Positions 48,002 through 60,170 of a stretch of DNA of 64,000 nucleotides are shown here, piece by piece. This DNA comes from Paramecium octaurelia (taxonomy: Eukaryota > Ciliophora > Oligohymenophorea > Peniculida > Parameciidae), in NCBI GenBank assembly GCA_905182995.1, contig CAJJDP010000002.1, positions 620,001 through 684,000 on the forward strand. Reading direction: 5' to 3'. A program made the position numbers and the translations under genes. Each line of letters opens with the position of its first letter. The first letter of the stretch is position 1. Below the pieces are notes generated by a model, which saw only the letters and a program-made list of their open reading frames with translations, made no database searches and was not told the origin of the DNA.

Positions 48002-48404
48002 AAGTAATTAAAAAAAAAAATAAAGGACATGGAATCTATAAGCTTCCATTGTTTGATTACAAAATTGTAATTAATATATTTTATATATTCTATTGAATCA
48101 TTCCATTATTGTTTTGAATGCCTTAAAATCGATATCATTATCAATTGTATTTTAACATTTATTTATTATTTATCTTGATTACATTAAATAAACTGATGAA
48201 ATACTATCCCACTTATTATTTATAATAAAATAATAAGTGGGATCCAAAGGCTATATATTTAAAGTAATTTAAAAATCCTTTACTATTACATTCAATATAT
48301 GTCAAATTTTTAGTTTTCAAATAATAGTTAATTCTTGTTGTGGTTAATTATACTTTATTATAAGTAAAAGGGTTGCTTTTAACAATCAAAATGAATATAG
48401 TAAA
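48002..48404. other. Intergenic gap with strong inverted repeat
   Basis: No gene is seen in these 403 bp. The only structure is a perfect 16-bp inverted repeat at 48206-48243 (listed separately). A plus-strand ATG at 48391 opens a short frame that runs a few codons into the duplicated block and stops. Confidence 0.4.
48206..48243. repeat. Perfect 16-bp inverted repeat, 6-nt loop
   Basis: Left arm 48206-48221 starts ATCCCACTTATTATTT; right arm 48228-48243 is its exact reverse complement, with ATAATA between. As DNA or RNA it would form a stable hairpin. It lies about 160 bp before the duplicated block begins. It could act in 3'-end formation of the upstream membrane-protein gene, or be an element end; neither is shown. 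Confidence 0.75.
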
Positions 48405-48594
48405 TTATCACTATCCTAATGGAGAATATTTAATTTAGATAGTCAGTTGAAATCGTAACCTTCTAATTATGTTAATTAATGGTATAAATCTATTTGATGC
48501 TAGATAAGCTTATTTATCATGAAACTTTAATTTCAGATAAATTCCTTACCAATAATTATATTAGTTTTAAGAAAATGTATATATATTTTTAAAT

Positions 48595-48906
48595 TCAAAG
48601 TTTCAGATTGAATTTCAATTAATACTTCGTTCTCATTCTGTACTTAATATCTATGCTCAATTTAATCTCTTCAATGTCTTCATTTCTATTTTTAATACCT
48701 AAATCTATAATTTTTTGTGAGAGTATCTTCTCAAGTAATTTAATAAAAACATTACCTCCTTAGTAGATTATCAAGTAATTATATTAATGGTTCTACTCCA
48801 AAACAAAATACAAATACTCTGCATCCTCAGAGGTATCAAACAATCTTACAACACTAGCCTAAAATTGATTATACTATTTACTAATAACTCCATATTTTAA
48901 CTTCAT
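48595..48906 (-). CDS. Short ORF of unknown function (copy 1)
   Basis: A 103-codon frame from ATG at 48906 to TGA 48595-48597, with MKLKYGVISKQYN at its start and ALFDTSEDAEYLYFVLE-like middle (VRLFDTSEDAEYLYF). No family is recognised. Coding signals continue upstream on the same strand, so this may be the last exon of a larger gene whose introns I could not resolve. An identical copy lies 1,314 bp to the right. Confidence 0.4.
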
Positions 48907-49371
48907 CCAATACCTCTCTCTTTATATTTATCATTGAATTTATTAATCAATTTAGCTACTCTTACTACCCCTACTAGCTTTACTTATTATATGAACTGCT
49001 CTAGATACACTCACAATAAATTATACTCATTGGTGTATAATTAATAAGAATACTCTTATGAAATAGGTTGATTATATTTAATAATCAGGTTTTACTTATA
49101 AATGTAAATGCAGTTGATTTTGGATACTTCCTATTTTGTTTTCACTTTTGTCATTGAATATAGATATTACATTACTATTTATTTAGCTTACAATATCACT
49201 AATTATAACAGTTTATCTAATTAACTGTGTTTAATTATGTGTATTTTTTTTAATTGCAATATTTTATAATGTAAAAGATATGAATATAACTTATAATTAT
49301 AATCTCTATAATAATAATTAAAGATATTTTATTAAAAAGTGAATTAAATATAGTATGTGAAATGATGTAAA

Positions 49372-49717
49372 TCATTTACAAGTCATTGATATTCCAAAAA
49401 GTTGTTTGAAAATACTTTATTTTTTTTGTCTCCCTTCAATAATCTTTATATCTTTTTCATGGAATTCGTTCTTTATTTTTGGTTCCACCTACTTCACTAC
49501 AACAACAAATCGTTTTTCGTTAGTTCTAATGAGTTTTCTATTTCTTTCTAAAGCAGGAAATGAGAGTTTGGGTTCACCACTTTTTTTTGCCAAATACAAA
49601 GAAACATCTGAATTCGAAATGTTTTGTTTCCTTATAATCAAATCAAGAACTTCCCCTACAGTAGTTTGATCATCGTAATCCACTTAAATTAACTATTTAT
49701 TAATGTAGATATCAAAT
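49372..49717 (-). pseudogene. 5'-truncated copy of the ubiquitin-fold-like gene
   Basis: Copy 1 of the duplicated block holds codons from about position 16 to the stop (TGA 49372-49374) of the gene seen complete at 50686-51075. The 5' end is lost at the N. If the duplication is an assembly artefact this is not a real gene copy. Confidence 0.7.
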
Positions 49718-49718
49718 N
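49718..49718. other. Assembly gap (single N)
   Basis: The only ambiguous base in the window. It lies precisely at the junction of the two repeat copies. Confidence 0.98.
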
Positions 49719-51031
49719 TTATCACTATCCTAATGGAGAATATTTAATTTAGATAGTCAGTTGAAATCGTAACCTTCTAATTATGTTAATTAATGGTATA
49801 AATCTATTTGATGCTAGATAAGCTTATTTATCATGAAACTTTAATTTCAGATAAATTCCTTACCAATAATTATATTAGTTTTAAGAAAATGTATATATAT
49901 TTTTAAATTCAAAGTTTCAGATTGAATTTCAATTAATACTTCGTTCTCATTCTGTACTTAATATCTATGCTCAATTTAATCTCTTCAATGTCTTCATTTC
50001 TATTTTTAATACCTAAATCTATAATTTTTTGTGAGAGTATCTTCTCAAGTAATTTAATAAAAACATTACCTCCTTAGTAGATTATCAAGTAATTATATTA
50101 ATGGTTCTACTCCAAAACAAAATACAAATACTCTGCATCCTCAGAGGTATCAAACAATCTTACAACACTAGCCTAAAATTGATTATACTATTTACTAATA
50201 ACTCCATATTTTAACTTCATCCAATACCTCTCTCTTTATATTTATCATTGAATTTATTAATCAATTTAGCTACTCTTACTACCCCTACTAGCTTTACTTA
50301 TTATATGAACTGCTCTAGATACACTCACAATAAATTATACTCATTGGTGTATAATTAATAAGAATACTCTTATGAAATAGGTTGATTATATTTAATAATC
50401 AGGTTTTACTTATAAATGTAAATGCAGTTGATTTTGGATACTTCCTATTTTGTTTTCACTTTTGTCATTGAATATAGATATTACATTACTATTTATTTAG
50501 CTTACAATATCACTAATTATAACAGTTTATCTAATTAACTGTGTTTAATTATGTGTATTTTTTTTAATTGCAATATTTTATAATGTAAAAGATATGAATA
50601 TAACTTATAATTATAATCTCTATAATAATAATTAAAGATATTTTATTAAAAAGTGAATTAAATATAGTATGTGAAATGATGTAAATCATTTACAAGTCAT
50701 TGATATTCCAAAAAGTTGTTTGAAAATACTTTATTTTTTTTGTCTCCCTTCAATAATCTTTATATCTTTTTCATGGAATTCGTTCTTTATTTTTGGTTCC
50801 ACCTACTTCACTACAACAACAAATCGTTTTTCGTTAGTTCTAATGAGTTTTCTATTTCTTTCTAAAGCAGGAAATGAGAGTTTGGGTTCACCACTTTTTT
50901 TTGCCAAATACAAAGAAACATCTGAATTCGAAATGTTTTGTTTCCTTATAATCAAATCAAGAACTTCCCCTACAGTAGTTTGATCATCGTAATCCACTTA
51001 AATTAACTATTTATTAATGTAGATATCAAAT
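49719..51031. repeat. Copy 2 of exact 1,313-bp tandem duplication
   Basis: Identical to 48405-49717. The sequence beyond its right end (51032 onward) is unique and supplies the missing start of the minus-strand gene at 50686-51075, which supports this copy being the one in true continuity with the right-hand contig. Confidence 0.9.
49909..50220 (-). CDS. Short ORF of unknown function (copy 2)
   Basis: Identical to 48595-48906, offset by 1,314 bp. See that entry for content. Probably the same locus counted twice. Confidence 0.4.
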
Positions 51032-51075
51032 TATAGTTTCTCTACTTTTAAGAGGCTTTTTTTCACCTATGACAT
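50686..51075 (-). CDS. Small protein with possible ubiquitin-like fold
   Basis: A complete 129-codon frame from ATG at 51075 to TGA 50686-50688. The middle, QVDYDDQTTVGEVLDLIIRK and later LSFPALERNRKLIRTNEKRF, has the alternation of strand, helix and charged loop seen in ubiquitin-like or Ras-association folds, but homology is not established. The tail is basic. No intron is needed. It spans the right end of copy 2; only its 3' part is repeated in copy 1. Confidence 0.55.
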
Positions 51076-51207
51076 ATTAATATAATAAATTATTTTATAT
51101 AATTTTCATATTACAATTAAGTTAAAACACAAGGCTAACGAATAGATTTTATTATTATTTTTATTACAATTCCTTAATTGATGTCATTATTTAAAATAAA
51201 TAATAAA

Positions 51208-51888
51208 TCAATCAAATAAATCATCGTTAGCCATATCAAATTATCTCTATTTTTTGTTCCAAAGAAAGAGTTATTTTTTATAATATCTAATTTAATCTTA
51301 TTTAAATTACTTCTCATTATATTCCTACAACAAATCATCATCAAGATCATCTTTAAATACATCTGAGAATTGAATTTCTGCAGTTTACTATCCAGATTGT
51401 TATTTTTATAAACTATTGTTTTGAAATCTATTATATTCTTTTATTTTTGGCAAATGAAATTGCCTGACTTTCTGATCATAATCCTTTCTCCTTTTCCATA
51501 TATCCTCGGCTCTAATCTTTTTGCCTCCATCCCCAAAAGATGACTAATTTTTATGGTATTTATTGGGAGCAACTGATGAATGACTAATTTTATTCTCAGA
51601 TTGCATTTTGTTGCCATATTCATTTCTTACTAAGAATCTTCCTTTCTAAGGACTCTATTTATGTTCCTCATTCTTAAGTTAATTCACAGCATTATTGTTA
51701 TCAACATTCAGAACAGGCTCTTTGCTGCTCGAAATCAACGCTTCCGATTACTATTTCTGCAAATGAACACTTTGAATGCCCTACTTAAAATAGGAATTAC
51801 TTGCATGACTTTTCTAACTTAAGCTGCATCCTCCAAAGGCAACTTAATCTTGGTGGCCGAAGACTAAACTTAATAATTCAAATTACAT
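51208..51888 (-). CDS. Gln/Lys-rich acidic-tailed protein, unrecognised
   Basis: About 226 residues from the ATG at 51888 to TGA 51208-51210. It is hydrophilic, with a conserved-looking block RAEDIWKRRKDYDQKVRQFH and an acidic run FKDDLDDDLLQEY near the end. On the same strand coding-like sequence continues upstream to about 52,180 and could join by a 23-nt intron (GTAATTTGAA...GTTTAG) that overlaps the ATG used here. So the real start may be further right. Confidence 0.5.
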
Positions 51889-52824
51889 AAGTAATATAGA
51901 TGGATTCCAATGGTTCTGTTTTTTGCTTGTTTATTTATTGCAAAACTCTTTGTTAGATTATGGATTACAAAGTGTGCATTTGTAAATTAACTATAATTAT
52001 TTTGTATATATTATGTATTTAATTACTTCGACCTTCTAACTCTTGCTTAATTCTTTTCTATTTCTTTCCTTCGTCATACATCATCAGCTTCCCTCTAAAC
52101 CATCCAATTTCAGATTAGTTAATTATATGGACATTTTTATTATCATAAAAATCGGCAGAGTATGTTTATGATTTTCATATCAATATGCTGAGTGACATAC
52201 ACAGAACTTAATCATAATCTCATACTATCTAAAATTGAATTAAAACCAAATAGTTAAGGTCCAAATGGAAATGAATTTACAAAGAAAATACCATGATTTT
52301 TGACACTACAACTAAAATATCAACAGAAGATATCAAAATTACCTCAACTAATAGGCTAAAATTCTTAAATTATGTCGATACATGTGCAATCTGAAACTAA
52401 TTAGCAATCTTAACTCGATTTTCTCAAAAAAAAGAAGGATAATCTAAAAATGCTGATCTCTAAAACTTGAGACTATAAATCGATGCAACCACAGTTACTA
52501 TTAGACTTCGAAAGGCTTACAGTTTATCCCTATTAAAAGATGAACAGCAATCAGTTTTAGGATCTAATAAAGATACTATTGTATTTATAATAAATATTCT
52601 TTAAATCTAAAGATAAATATCAAAAGCCAAATTATTTTTTTAATGAAGATGTAATCTTATTAATTATGGATTGTCTAAGTTAAAAGAGATGATCTCATAA
52701 TATTCTTTATTACTTTAATTAATTAAATAATATAGAATCACTCTTGTAAACAAAAGGTTTTCAAATATCCTATTTTATTGTTTTACAAATTACACATCAT
52801 AATATTATTATATTATTATTTTTA
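51889..52824. other. Unresolved stretch with coding-like fragments on both strands
   Basis: No complete gene could be built in these 936 bp. On the minus strand 51,889-52,180 reads like protein (for example SEIGWFRGKLMMYDEG) and may be a 5' exon of the neighbouring gene. On the plus strand about 52,200-52,690 holds a frame with DFERLTVYPYQKMNSNQFQD broken by two TGA codons, one of them preceded by IP and followed by FLTLQL. This looks like a pseudogene or a misread gene. Confidence 0.35.
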
Positions 52825-53415
52825 ATGTCATTGTATTATCAAATAAAAAAAAATGTAGTAGAACCAAAAAGAGAAATAGAATTCAAGGACTTTAAAATTC
52901 GAAATAGATATTTAGTTGTAAAATAAATTAAGAACAGAAACATATTTTATTTCTAGAACATAAGTCCTTTTAGTCCTAATAGGGTGAAGCATCTTCCAAA
53001 GTTAAGATTGCCTAGTCTTCCACATTCTGATAGCAATCAACAATGTCTTTCTAAAAGTCCTAAGAATATTCCTCAAAGAAGCGTTATTGAATATCCTTAT
53101 TTACAATTACTAAGTTAATAAAGTTAAGACCTGAAGGAATTTATTATGTAATAACGACCAGTTGATAAAACATTTCAAAAAAAGAAAGTAAATACTGTAT
53201 TTTAAACAGATGATTTGAGCTTTGAATATAGAAAACCTTAAACTTTAAGAAAATACTCCTTGTAATTTTAGGATGATAAGAAGTAATACATTTTGCGTTA
53301 TATATAGATTCAATTTCAGTCCAAAAAATAAATAAATTTGATTTTTCATTTGATCATATTTTATATTTGTTAGAATATTTCATTATCACTTCTATTTATT
53401 AAATAAACATATTGA
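52825..53415 (+). CDS. Unrecognised basic protein, about 196 aa
   Basis: A single frame from ATG 52825 to TGA 53413-53415. The N-terminal 70 residues are basic, followed by a Pro/Ser-rich stretch (LRLPSLPHSDSNQ) and a C-terminal part that becomes hydrophobic (INLIFHLIIFYICQN), so the tail could be a membrane segment. No family is recognised. Confidence 0.5.
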
Positions 53416-53507
53416 TTTATTTATGGAAAATAAAAAACACATTTGATTAAATATATAAGCACATTTTAAAATTAAATAAAATCTTTTTTTATTTAAGAAA
53501 GCATTTC

Positions 53508-54153
53508 ATGGGAATTTCAAGAGACAGTAGACATAAAAGAAGACTCACTGGAGGTCGTATGCCCATCCATAAGAAAAAGAGAGCCTTCGAAAAAGGAAGA
53601 TAAGCAGCAATGACTAAATTAGTATCAGGAGAAAAAAGAGTTAGAAGAATAAGAGTCCGAGGAGGAAATTTCAAATTCAGAGCCCTTCGTTTATCTGAAG
53701 GCAATTTCTCTTGGGGAAGCCAAGGCATTGCTAAAAAAGCTAAAATTGTAGAAGTTGTTTATCATCCATCAAATAATGAATTGGTCAGAACAAAGACACT
53801 TACTAGAGGTGTGATTGTTTAAGTAGATGCTACTCCATTTAGATAATGGTACGCAAAGAAATATAATGTAGAATTGGGATCAAAGAAGAAGGACAAGAAA
53901 GTAATTATTACAATATTAAATTAAGGAAGGACAACCCGAAGCAACTAAAAAATCAAGAAGTCTTATTAAGAAATTAGAATAAAGAGCAAAAGACAATGCC
54001 ATTGATGCATTGGTTTAAGAATAATTTACAAATTAGAGATTATTGGTGAGAATTACATCGAGACCAGGATAATCAGGAAGAGCTGATGGTTACATTTTGG
54101 AAGGAAAGGAACTAGAATTTTATATTAAGAAAGTCGAATAAAAGAAGAAATGA
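53508..54153 (+). CDS. 40S ribosomal protein eS8
   Basis: The start is textbook eS8: [19 protein letters not shown], then [16 protein letters not shown]. Later [27 protein letters not shown] and the end [21 protein letters not shown] complete the fold. A 25-nt intron lies at 53901-53925. About 206 residues, as expected. eS8 binds the body of the small subunit. All family blocks are present. Confidence 0.95.
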
Positions 54154-54265
54154 TTGCATTATTAATACATTACATTGCACAAAATTGGTACATTAATATA
54201 TATTTAATTAAACTCTATACTAAAACTTATAAGTATTCTGTAGTTTTGAAACTATATATACATTG

Positions 54266-57098
54266 TCATTTTTTTCTCCTTTCTGATCCAAATAACTTTG
54301 AAAACTTCGCTAATTTATTTGCAGCACTATGGGTTGCTGTTTTAGGAGAAGGCAAATTGCCAATTTGTTCTGTTTTCACTCTCTCTAAGGTATGTTTATT
54401 ATTCTAGTCAGGAATAGTGGTCACTCTATCAGAACTTAACAATTATTTAGACTAATCAAACAATTATTTTAATTTCTAAATTATTGAATTCTAGTACTTT
54501 TAGATCTTGAATTGACATTGAAGGCTGTTGTAATGTTTTGGAATAAGTGTGACCCTACTTTAAAGATTACTGAAGTATCTATGAAGATCTTGTGAAGAGA
54601 TTGTGTTTTTTGAAATACTCATGGGCTTCACTCTTAATGTTTGGTCTCACATTGCTTTTACTTTCTGAAGGGGAATGCTTTACAATTAATTTTAAATATT
54701 TACTTTAACTTTTGATATCATTTATTTATTTGGAGAGATTGGTTCTTATTAAACAATTTATGAAACTAATTTACTCGTATTAACTAATTTTGTTCTATTT
54801 TTGAATTCTTCTTAGGTTCTTGCATAATAAAAATTTTCCAATTCATAATTTGCATTATCTACATTCTAACAAATATAATGGACTTGTAAATACTTAAAAT
54901 TCATATTAAAGATTTTATGCATACTATTTTCTAAATTCTGCATCTCCTTTATTAAATTCTTCTTCATCGAAATTATACCTTAAAGGTTCTGGTTTATAAG
55001 GAGGAGGCAGAGTTTAATTTACTATTCCTTCAAAGTCAACATTATGAAACCAAACATGAGTTAAGATTTCTGTAATACCACCTTTTTTTCCCAATCTTTT
55101 ATCTGGATCCTTTTAAAGTAATTTAATTATTAAATCTTTCAATTCATCAGAAATTTAAACATAATCTGGAAATTAAACATTCTCTGTCAATATTGCATTA
55201 TAAATTTCTTAAGTATCATGAGAATAAAAGGGAGGTAATCCAAAAACAAGTTCATAAAGTAGAGCTCCTAGGCAATAACAATCTACCAAATAACTATGTC
55301 CTGATTTCATTAACATTTCAGGAGCCATATATTCAGGTGACCCACAGAAAGAGTATGCTAATTCTCCATCTTCCATATTTGGTTTAGACAATCCAAAATC
55401 GCTTAACATCATATGTCCTTACAAATCCAATAAAATATTTTCAGGTTTAATATCTCTGTATACAATATTTTATGAATGTAGATAAGCCATTCCAATGCAT
55501 ATTTCAACAAAGTAATATTATGCTTCTTGTTCATTTAAGCGTTTCAATTTTCTCAAGTGGTAAAATAACTCTCCTCCTGCAGAATATTCTAAAACAAAAG
55601 CAATATAAAATCTAGTTTCAAAGGCATAATGCAATTTTATGATATACTGATTTTCCATTCTTACCATAATGTCTCTCTCATTTTATACAATGACTTCTTT
55701 GGCATTATCAAAAATAAACTTCTTGTCTATTAATTTTAATGCATAAAATTATCCATTGTCTTTCTTTTTGACCAAATAAACCCTTGAAAAACCTCCTACT
55801 CCTATGCACTTTATGAGATTAAAATCTTTTAATCCAACTCTGTAGGTCTCTTACAGTTGGGAATACAAAGGTTACAATTAGAGTGTTATACCCTAAAATA
55901 TATTTAAAGGTAGATCCGGCAACGAAAGGTAATAATCAAATGGAATATTCTTATTAACTGTAATGAATTGGCAAATCTTTTTCAATTCTAAATATAATTT
56001 TAGATATACCATCTTAAATGTGTTAATCTTCAGTTGAACCAGTTCCTCCTTCTTCTACCTTTGCTGATGTCACCTCAATACTTGCAACTTAATCGATAAG
56101 AAAATTATATAAATTATCCGTTCTTTAGTCCTTATAATCATACAAATAGTAATATCTAAGATTATAGACTGTAAATTACTTTGTTTATTTATAGAAAAGA
56201 ACTATTTATAATTTCTTTTTAGGGTCGAATTATAATGATTCATCTGTTTTGATTTTCGACTGCTGCTTAATTATAGGAGTCGACTCAGTTTTAGAATATC
56301 CCTAATTAAGGGATTTTGAGTCTCCCTCTGTTTTTTTTGATAATTTTGATGAGTAAGGTTGAGGAGATCCTTTAGTAGATTTTTAACTTATCAACATATC
56401 TTCAATTGATTATCTATGATTTGTTGATGTGTCTGATTATATAGATTACTTATTTTACTTCAAATTAAAATATTATTGATATTGATTTGATATCATTTGA
56501 GCATTTTTTAACTATAAACTTTAACAATAAAATATACCAAATCAAACAAATATTGGTCTTTTGATTTAGACTTATTTAAGATTGGTTTTGACTGATTAGA
56601 AGGAGATTAATTGTAAGATTACTTAGTAGTTTAAGGTTATTTTTGTTATTCTTTTTTCTATAACATTTATTTGTTAATTCATACATCAATTGAGACAGTA
56701 GCTAATGATAAATTTTTTGTTTTTAAATTCAAACGTTTAGAGCTATTCCCATCATCTGTTCGTACTCTCTATTCAATATGCTATTTTAGACTATTTAAAT
56801 GATGTACATGTTATTATTATGATGTTTTGATCCTTTCGCTTTTTTATGTTTAAAGGAACATGTTATCAATACTTTTACTTCCCTTTAATTTAGCCCTAAT
56901 GCTATTAACAACCTAAGCTAATGAGTTCCTTTCTTTCTTAAAATAATCGTATAATTTAGTCTTCCCTTTTTATTAAGGTCTTTCAGTTTTAACTGTTTTA
57001 GCAGGGTTTTTTAAGGATTTCTTTTCCAATCGTTAAGGAGAGTCTTACAAGCTATTACGACCTGCAATGATTTGCATCTATTGATTTATTTTCTTCAT
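54266..57098 (-). CDS. AGC-family protein kinase with long N-terminus
   Basis: About 890 residues. A 300-residue disordered N-terminus and a PH-like region (IFRIEKDLPIHYS) precede the kinase domain: LKDFNLIKCIGVGGFSRVYL, ALKLIDKK, YRDIKPENILL, DFGLSK and YSFCGSPEYMAPEML. The AGC tail follows (PPPYKPEP, then NVDNANYELENFYYARTQEE). Introns of 22-28 nt link the tail, including one near 54880 that ends in TTAG; reading across it shows that the frame starting at 54904 is the kinase C-terminus and not a separate gene. Upstream, a 27-nt intron near 56,680 joins the first exon. Possibly S6K- or SGK-like; not certain. Confidence 0.75.
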
Positions 57099-57349
57099 AA
57101 CGATTTATAATAATTAATTTATTTAAATAACAAAATTATACAGAGGTTAAAATAATTTTTATTGATTCTTTGAAAGAGTACATTCCTTTAATTTTTATTC
57201 ACAATGAAGTAGATAATTATAAGCAGGGATTATTCAACAATAAATAATCAATTATTTATAAATTAAAGAACATTAAATTGTAATCATAGATTGTATTCTT
57301 TGAGTGATATTGGGAAAACAATTAAAGCTTATTATATTTAAATGATATT
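57099..57349. other. AT-rich intergenic gap
   Basis: About 250 bp between two minus-strand genes. Nothing is recognised. Confidence 0.3.
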
Positions 57350-57995
57350 TCAAGTCTATTTTTTTATTAAGGCTGAAAATGATGAAAAAACATCGTCTTA
57401 ATTGAATGTTTATTTTTTTTGAACTTATTTCTACTATTATTTTTCAACAATTTTTTTTCCTATCTCTTCCAATCTAGTTAAATAAAAGTTCTTATCAATT
57501 TTTTTCCTTAAATCCCTGGATAAAATTTGATATTGAATCTGTATCCATTCTATGTCTTATTGAGAACCCCCTAATTCCAAGGCTTTGCTCAATCTTTTTT
57601 TTTGTTCAGGGTAATAAATAAGTGATTTGTTTGGACTGGCATAGTTGGTGCTGATGTCTGAATCGTATTCACTCAAACCCAATGCTATCTATTATAGTTC
57701 AATAAATACTTCAAATCGATATTGTAGAGCTTTATGAGAATGAAATTTGTCATTAACATTATTAACATTTAACTTAAATTTTTCATTTCCTCCTTTCAGC
57801 ATTTTGTCTCTTTCCTCTGCACTTAGCTAAGAATATTTTTTAATATTCGTAACTCCAGGTTCGGTTGATAAAATCATTGCACAATTTTCACATAAATATA
57901 TTGTATTCAATATACACACCCATGGGTCGCTCAAAATAGCGTCCTTAATTATTACAATTTGTACCACATTCTAGGCAGTGATGTCCGAAAAACAT
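57350..57995 (-). CDS. Cys-containing protein, possible ArfGAP-type zinc finger
   Basis: About 200 residues. The N-terminus has HHCLECG and, 20-25 residues on in a neighbouring frame, YLCENCAMIL, a CxxC...CxxC layout like an ArfGAP or other zinc finger. The intron that joins these two frames could not be placed. The rest is helical and charged (GVTNIKKYSQLSAEERDKML). The last 100 residues end with basic and Gln-rich sequence. The zinc-finger assignment is tentative. Confidence 0.45.
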
Positions 57996-58042
57996 TGTGA
58001 ATGAGTATTTAAAATAATTAATTTTGTTATTAAAACAATAAA

Positions 58043-60155
58043 TCAAACTTATTATAGATTAGTAGCTTCGACTGGTTTGAATAGGCTCTTGGTTACATAG
58101 ACTGGTTATTTGTTAGATTCAGTTGTTGCTTTTTTTCTTTGAGTTTCCTTTCTTTATAGATGAGGGGCTAAAAATGAATTGTTTAAACATACTTGATGCG
58201 GTTTGAGTCTATTAGAATATTTCAAAAATCTTTTAATATGGAAATCTATCAATTTTATTTGAAAAAACAAATAGTTTTAAAAAAAAGTATTCAAGTTGGT
58301 GATTATTAATATCTATGTCCATAAAAATAAATGTTTCTAAGATCTACCTTTTGCTTAATTCGCCATTATTGCTTTGAAGAGAATCAAAATGCTATTTTAG
58401 AGAATTCTTGTATTTGATAATAAGTTTAGTAATATCCTCTTTATGCTTCATTTCCTCGTCAGGAGTAAATATCCTATAGTTACCAATTATCTTAGTAAAA
58501 ATGCTCTTAACTCTCTCTAAGGTTTCTGTTAGCTCAATATTAAATTCAACAAATTCTTAGGAATTGTCTTCTATTAAGAAACGAGCGAACATCAAGGCTT
58601 TATCTTATTCAAATAACATGAATGGTTCCTTTTCAAATCTCTTTTGTAGTTACTTAATACTAACTTTTTTCTCTTTTTTGTTATCATCATCAAATAGGAA
58701 TTGCTCTATAACATCAATTAATATTATTTTCTTAATTCTAAATCTGTAATTTAATTCTTCCCCAATATGTAAAACATCATTCATTTTAATGGCTCTTAAT
58801 TTTTTAGGTACATAAATTTATTGTTATTAAAAGCTATCATTATTATTTTTTAGAGTTAAACCTACAGTTTGCTCTTTTTTGTGAATCAATGACGATTGAG
58901 CAGTTTCCTTGTTTTTAGCTTGAACTTAAATTAATAACAAATTTTTGTATTTATCATCTAGAAGATCATATTGGTTTGATATTTTAGCAATCTAATCTTG
59001 CAACACTTTTTTCTCTTTAGCTTATATTTCTGATTTCTCATTATTCTTAATTTTTAATTCATGAACCATCCCTTTGAGATACTCATTATCAGATAAAACG
59101 CCCTTAATTTATTTATTTTAATCTTCTATTGTGCATTTTAAAATTCTAATCTCTTCCTTTAAATCTTCCACTTTAACTACTTTATCAGCCAACCCATTAT
59201 TTGTACTTTTCAATGCTTCTATCTTTTAAGCCAATTTATCCATAAATTAGTTTTTACCTTTTAGATTCTTGTGTAAATCTTCAATTGTTTCCTCGTACCT
59301 CCTTACTGTTTTTAAGGTTTCAGCTAACAGATTTTTGTAATAATAGGTTTCTTCCTCTTGGATTTTAAGCAATCCTGTCATCTAGTCATTTTCTGTTTTT
59401 AATTAATTCATCATTTGACTCTGTATGTATAATTTCTCTTCTATCAAGGTATGATCATTGTAATTAAACAACACTTATTGTCTTAATTATTGATCAAGCA
59501 TAGTTCTTAATCTTAAACATTCGACATGTGATTCTTATAATTCAATTCTGATTTCATCAATTTTAGTAGTCTTTACATTTTATTTTAGTGATTCTAATTC
59601 TTATTCTTTTGTTTTAAGAATAGTTTTGAGATCCTGAATTTGTTTTTTTAACTAAAATACATTGAAATGACTAGTTTTCTTATTACAAAACATTTCAACA
59701 TTTCTAACTAAATCTGTTAAATGAATAACTTGTTTTTCTAAAGATGAAATTTAAGTTTTTAATTTAGTATTTTCCTCATTACATTAATTATATTTTTATT
59801 ATAATTGCAACAAATCTTAATACAATTCTTCTTTATCCTTCTTTATGTATCTTGGTGTTTATCGTGGATCAGTTAATCTTGTGTCACTAACTTATTTATT
59901 ATCCACCATAGTAGAGCTGCTGATCTTTTTATTCTAATAGAGTGAAACAGCTGATTATGGTCTTAGAAAATTGTTTGTAACATGATGCAATGAATCTAAA
60001 TCTGAAAAATATTGTATAGCACTGGGCATTAAAATTTAACATTCATTTGATGACTTTTACTTATATCCCTAAGGTTCATATTTGATTGCCTAGATTCATG
60101 AATTATATTAATTTATACATACTGATTGGGGTCGTTTTATTTGTCTGTGAAACAT
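58043..60155 (-). CDS. Large coiled-coil protein
   Basis: After a short first exon and a 33-nt intron, about 680 residues follow, almost entirely heptad-repeat coiled coil with Leu, Lys, Glu and Gln (for example VIHLTDLVRNVEMF and later KNLKGKNQFMDKLAQ). The C-terminus is a basic Pro-containing tail. This resembles centriole or ciliary-rootlet coiled coils, common in ciliates, but no family is recognised. The start at 60155 is only 15 bp from a divergent start at 60171; an alternative internal ATG near 60029 would widen that gap. Confidence 0.6.
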
Positions 60156-60170
60156 TTATTTAATAAATTA

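Larger units (their letters stand above)
48405..49717. repeat. Copy 1 of exact 1,313-bp tandem duplication
   Basis: This block is identical, as far as I can see, to 49719-51031, with an offset of 1,314 bp. The two are separated by one undetermined base (N) at 49718. Copy 1 ends inside a gene whose start is missing, while copy 2 continues with its full 5' end. This is the pattern of two contigs whose overlapping ends were abutted instead of merged. Confidence 0.9.

Noticed and set aside
49406-49669. 87-codon plus-strand ORF, repeated at 50720
   Set aside because: It is antisense to the ubiquitin-fold-like gene in both copies of the duplicated block and has only hydrophobic AT-driven composition.
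48002-51031. Idea that the duplicated block is a mobile element with terminal repeats
   Set aside because: No terminal inverted repeats or target-site duplication flank the copies, and the N at the junction points to assembly.
54150-54407. 85-codon plus-strand ORF after eS8
   Set aside because: It begins within the eS8 stop region and lies opposite the last exons of the AGC kinase. Composition is that of reverse-complemented coding sequence.
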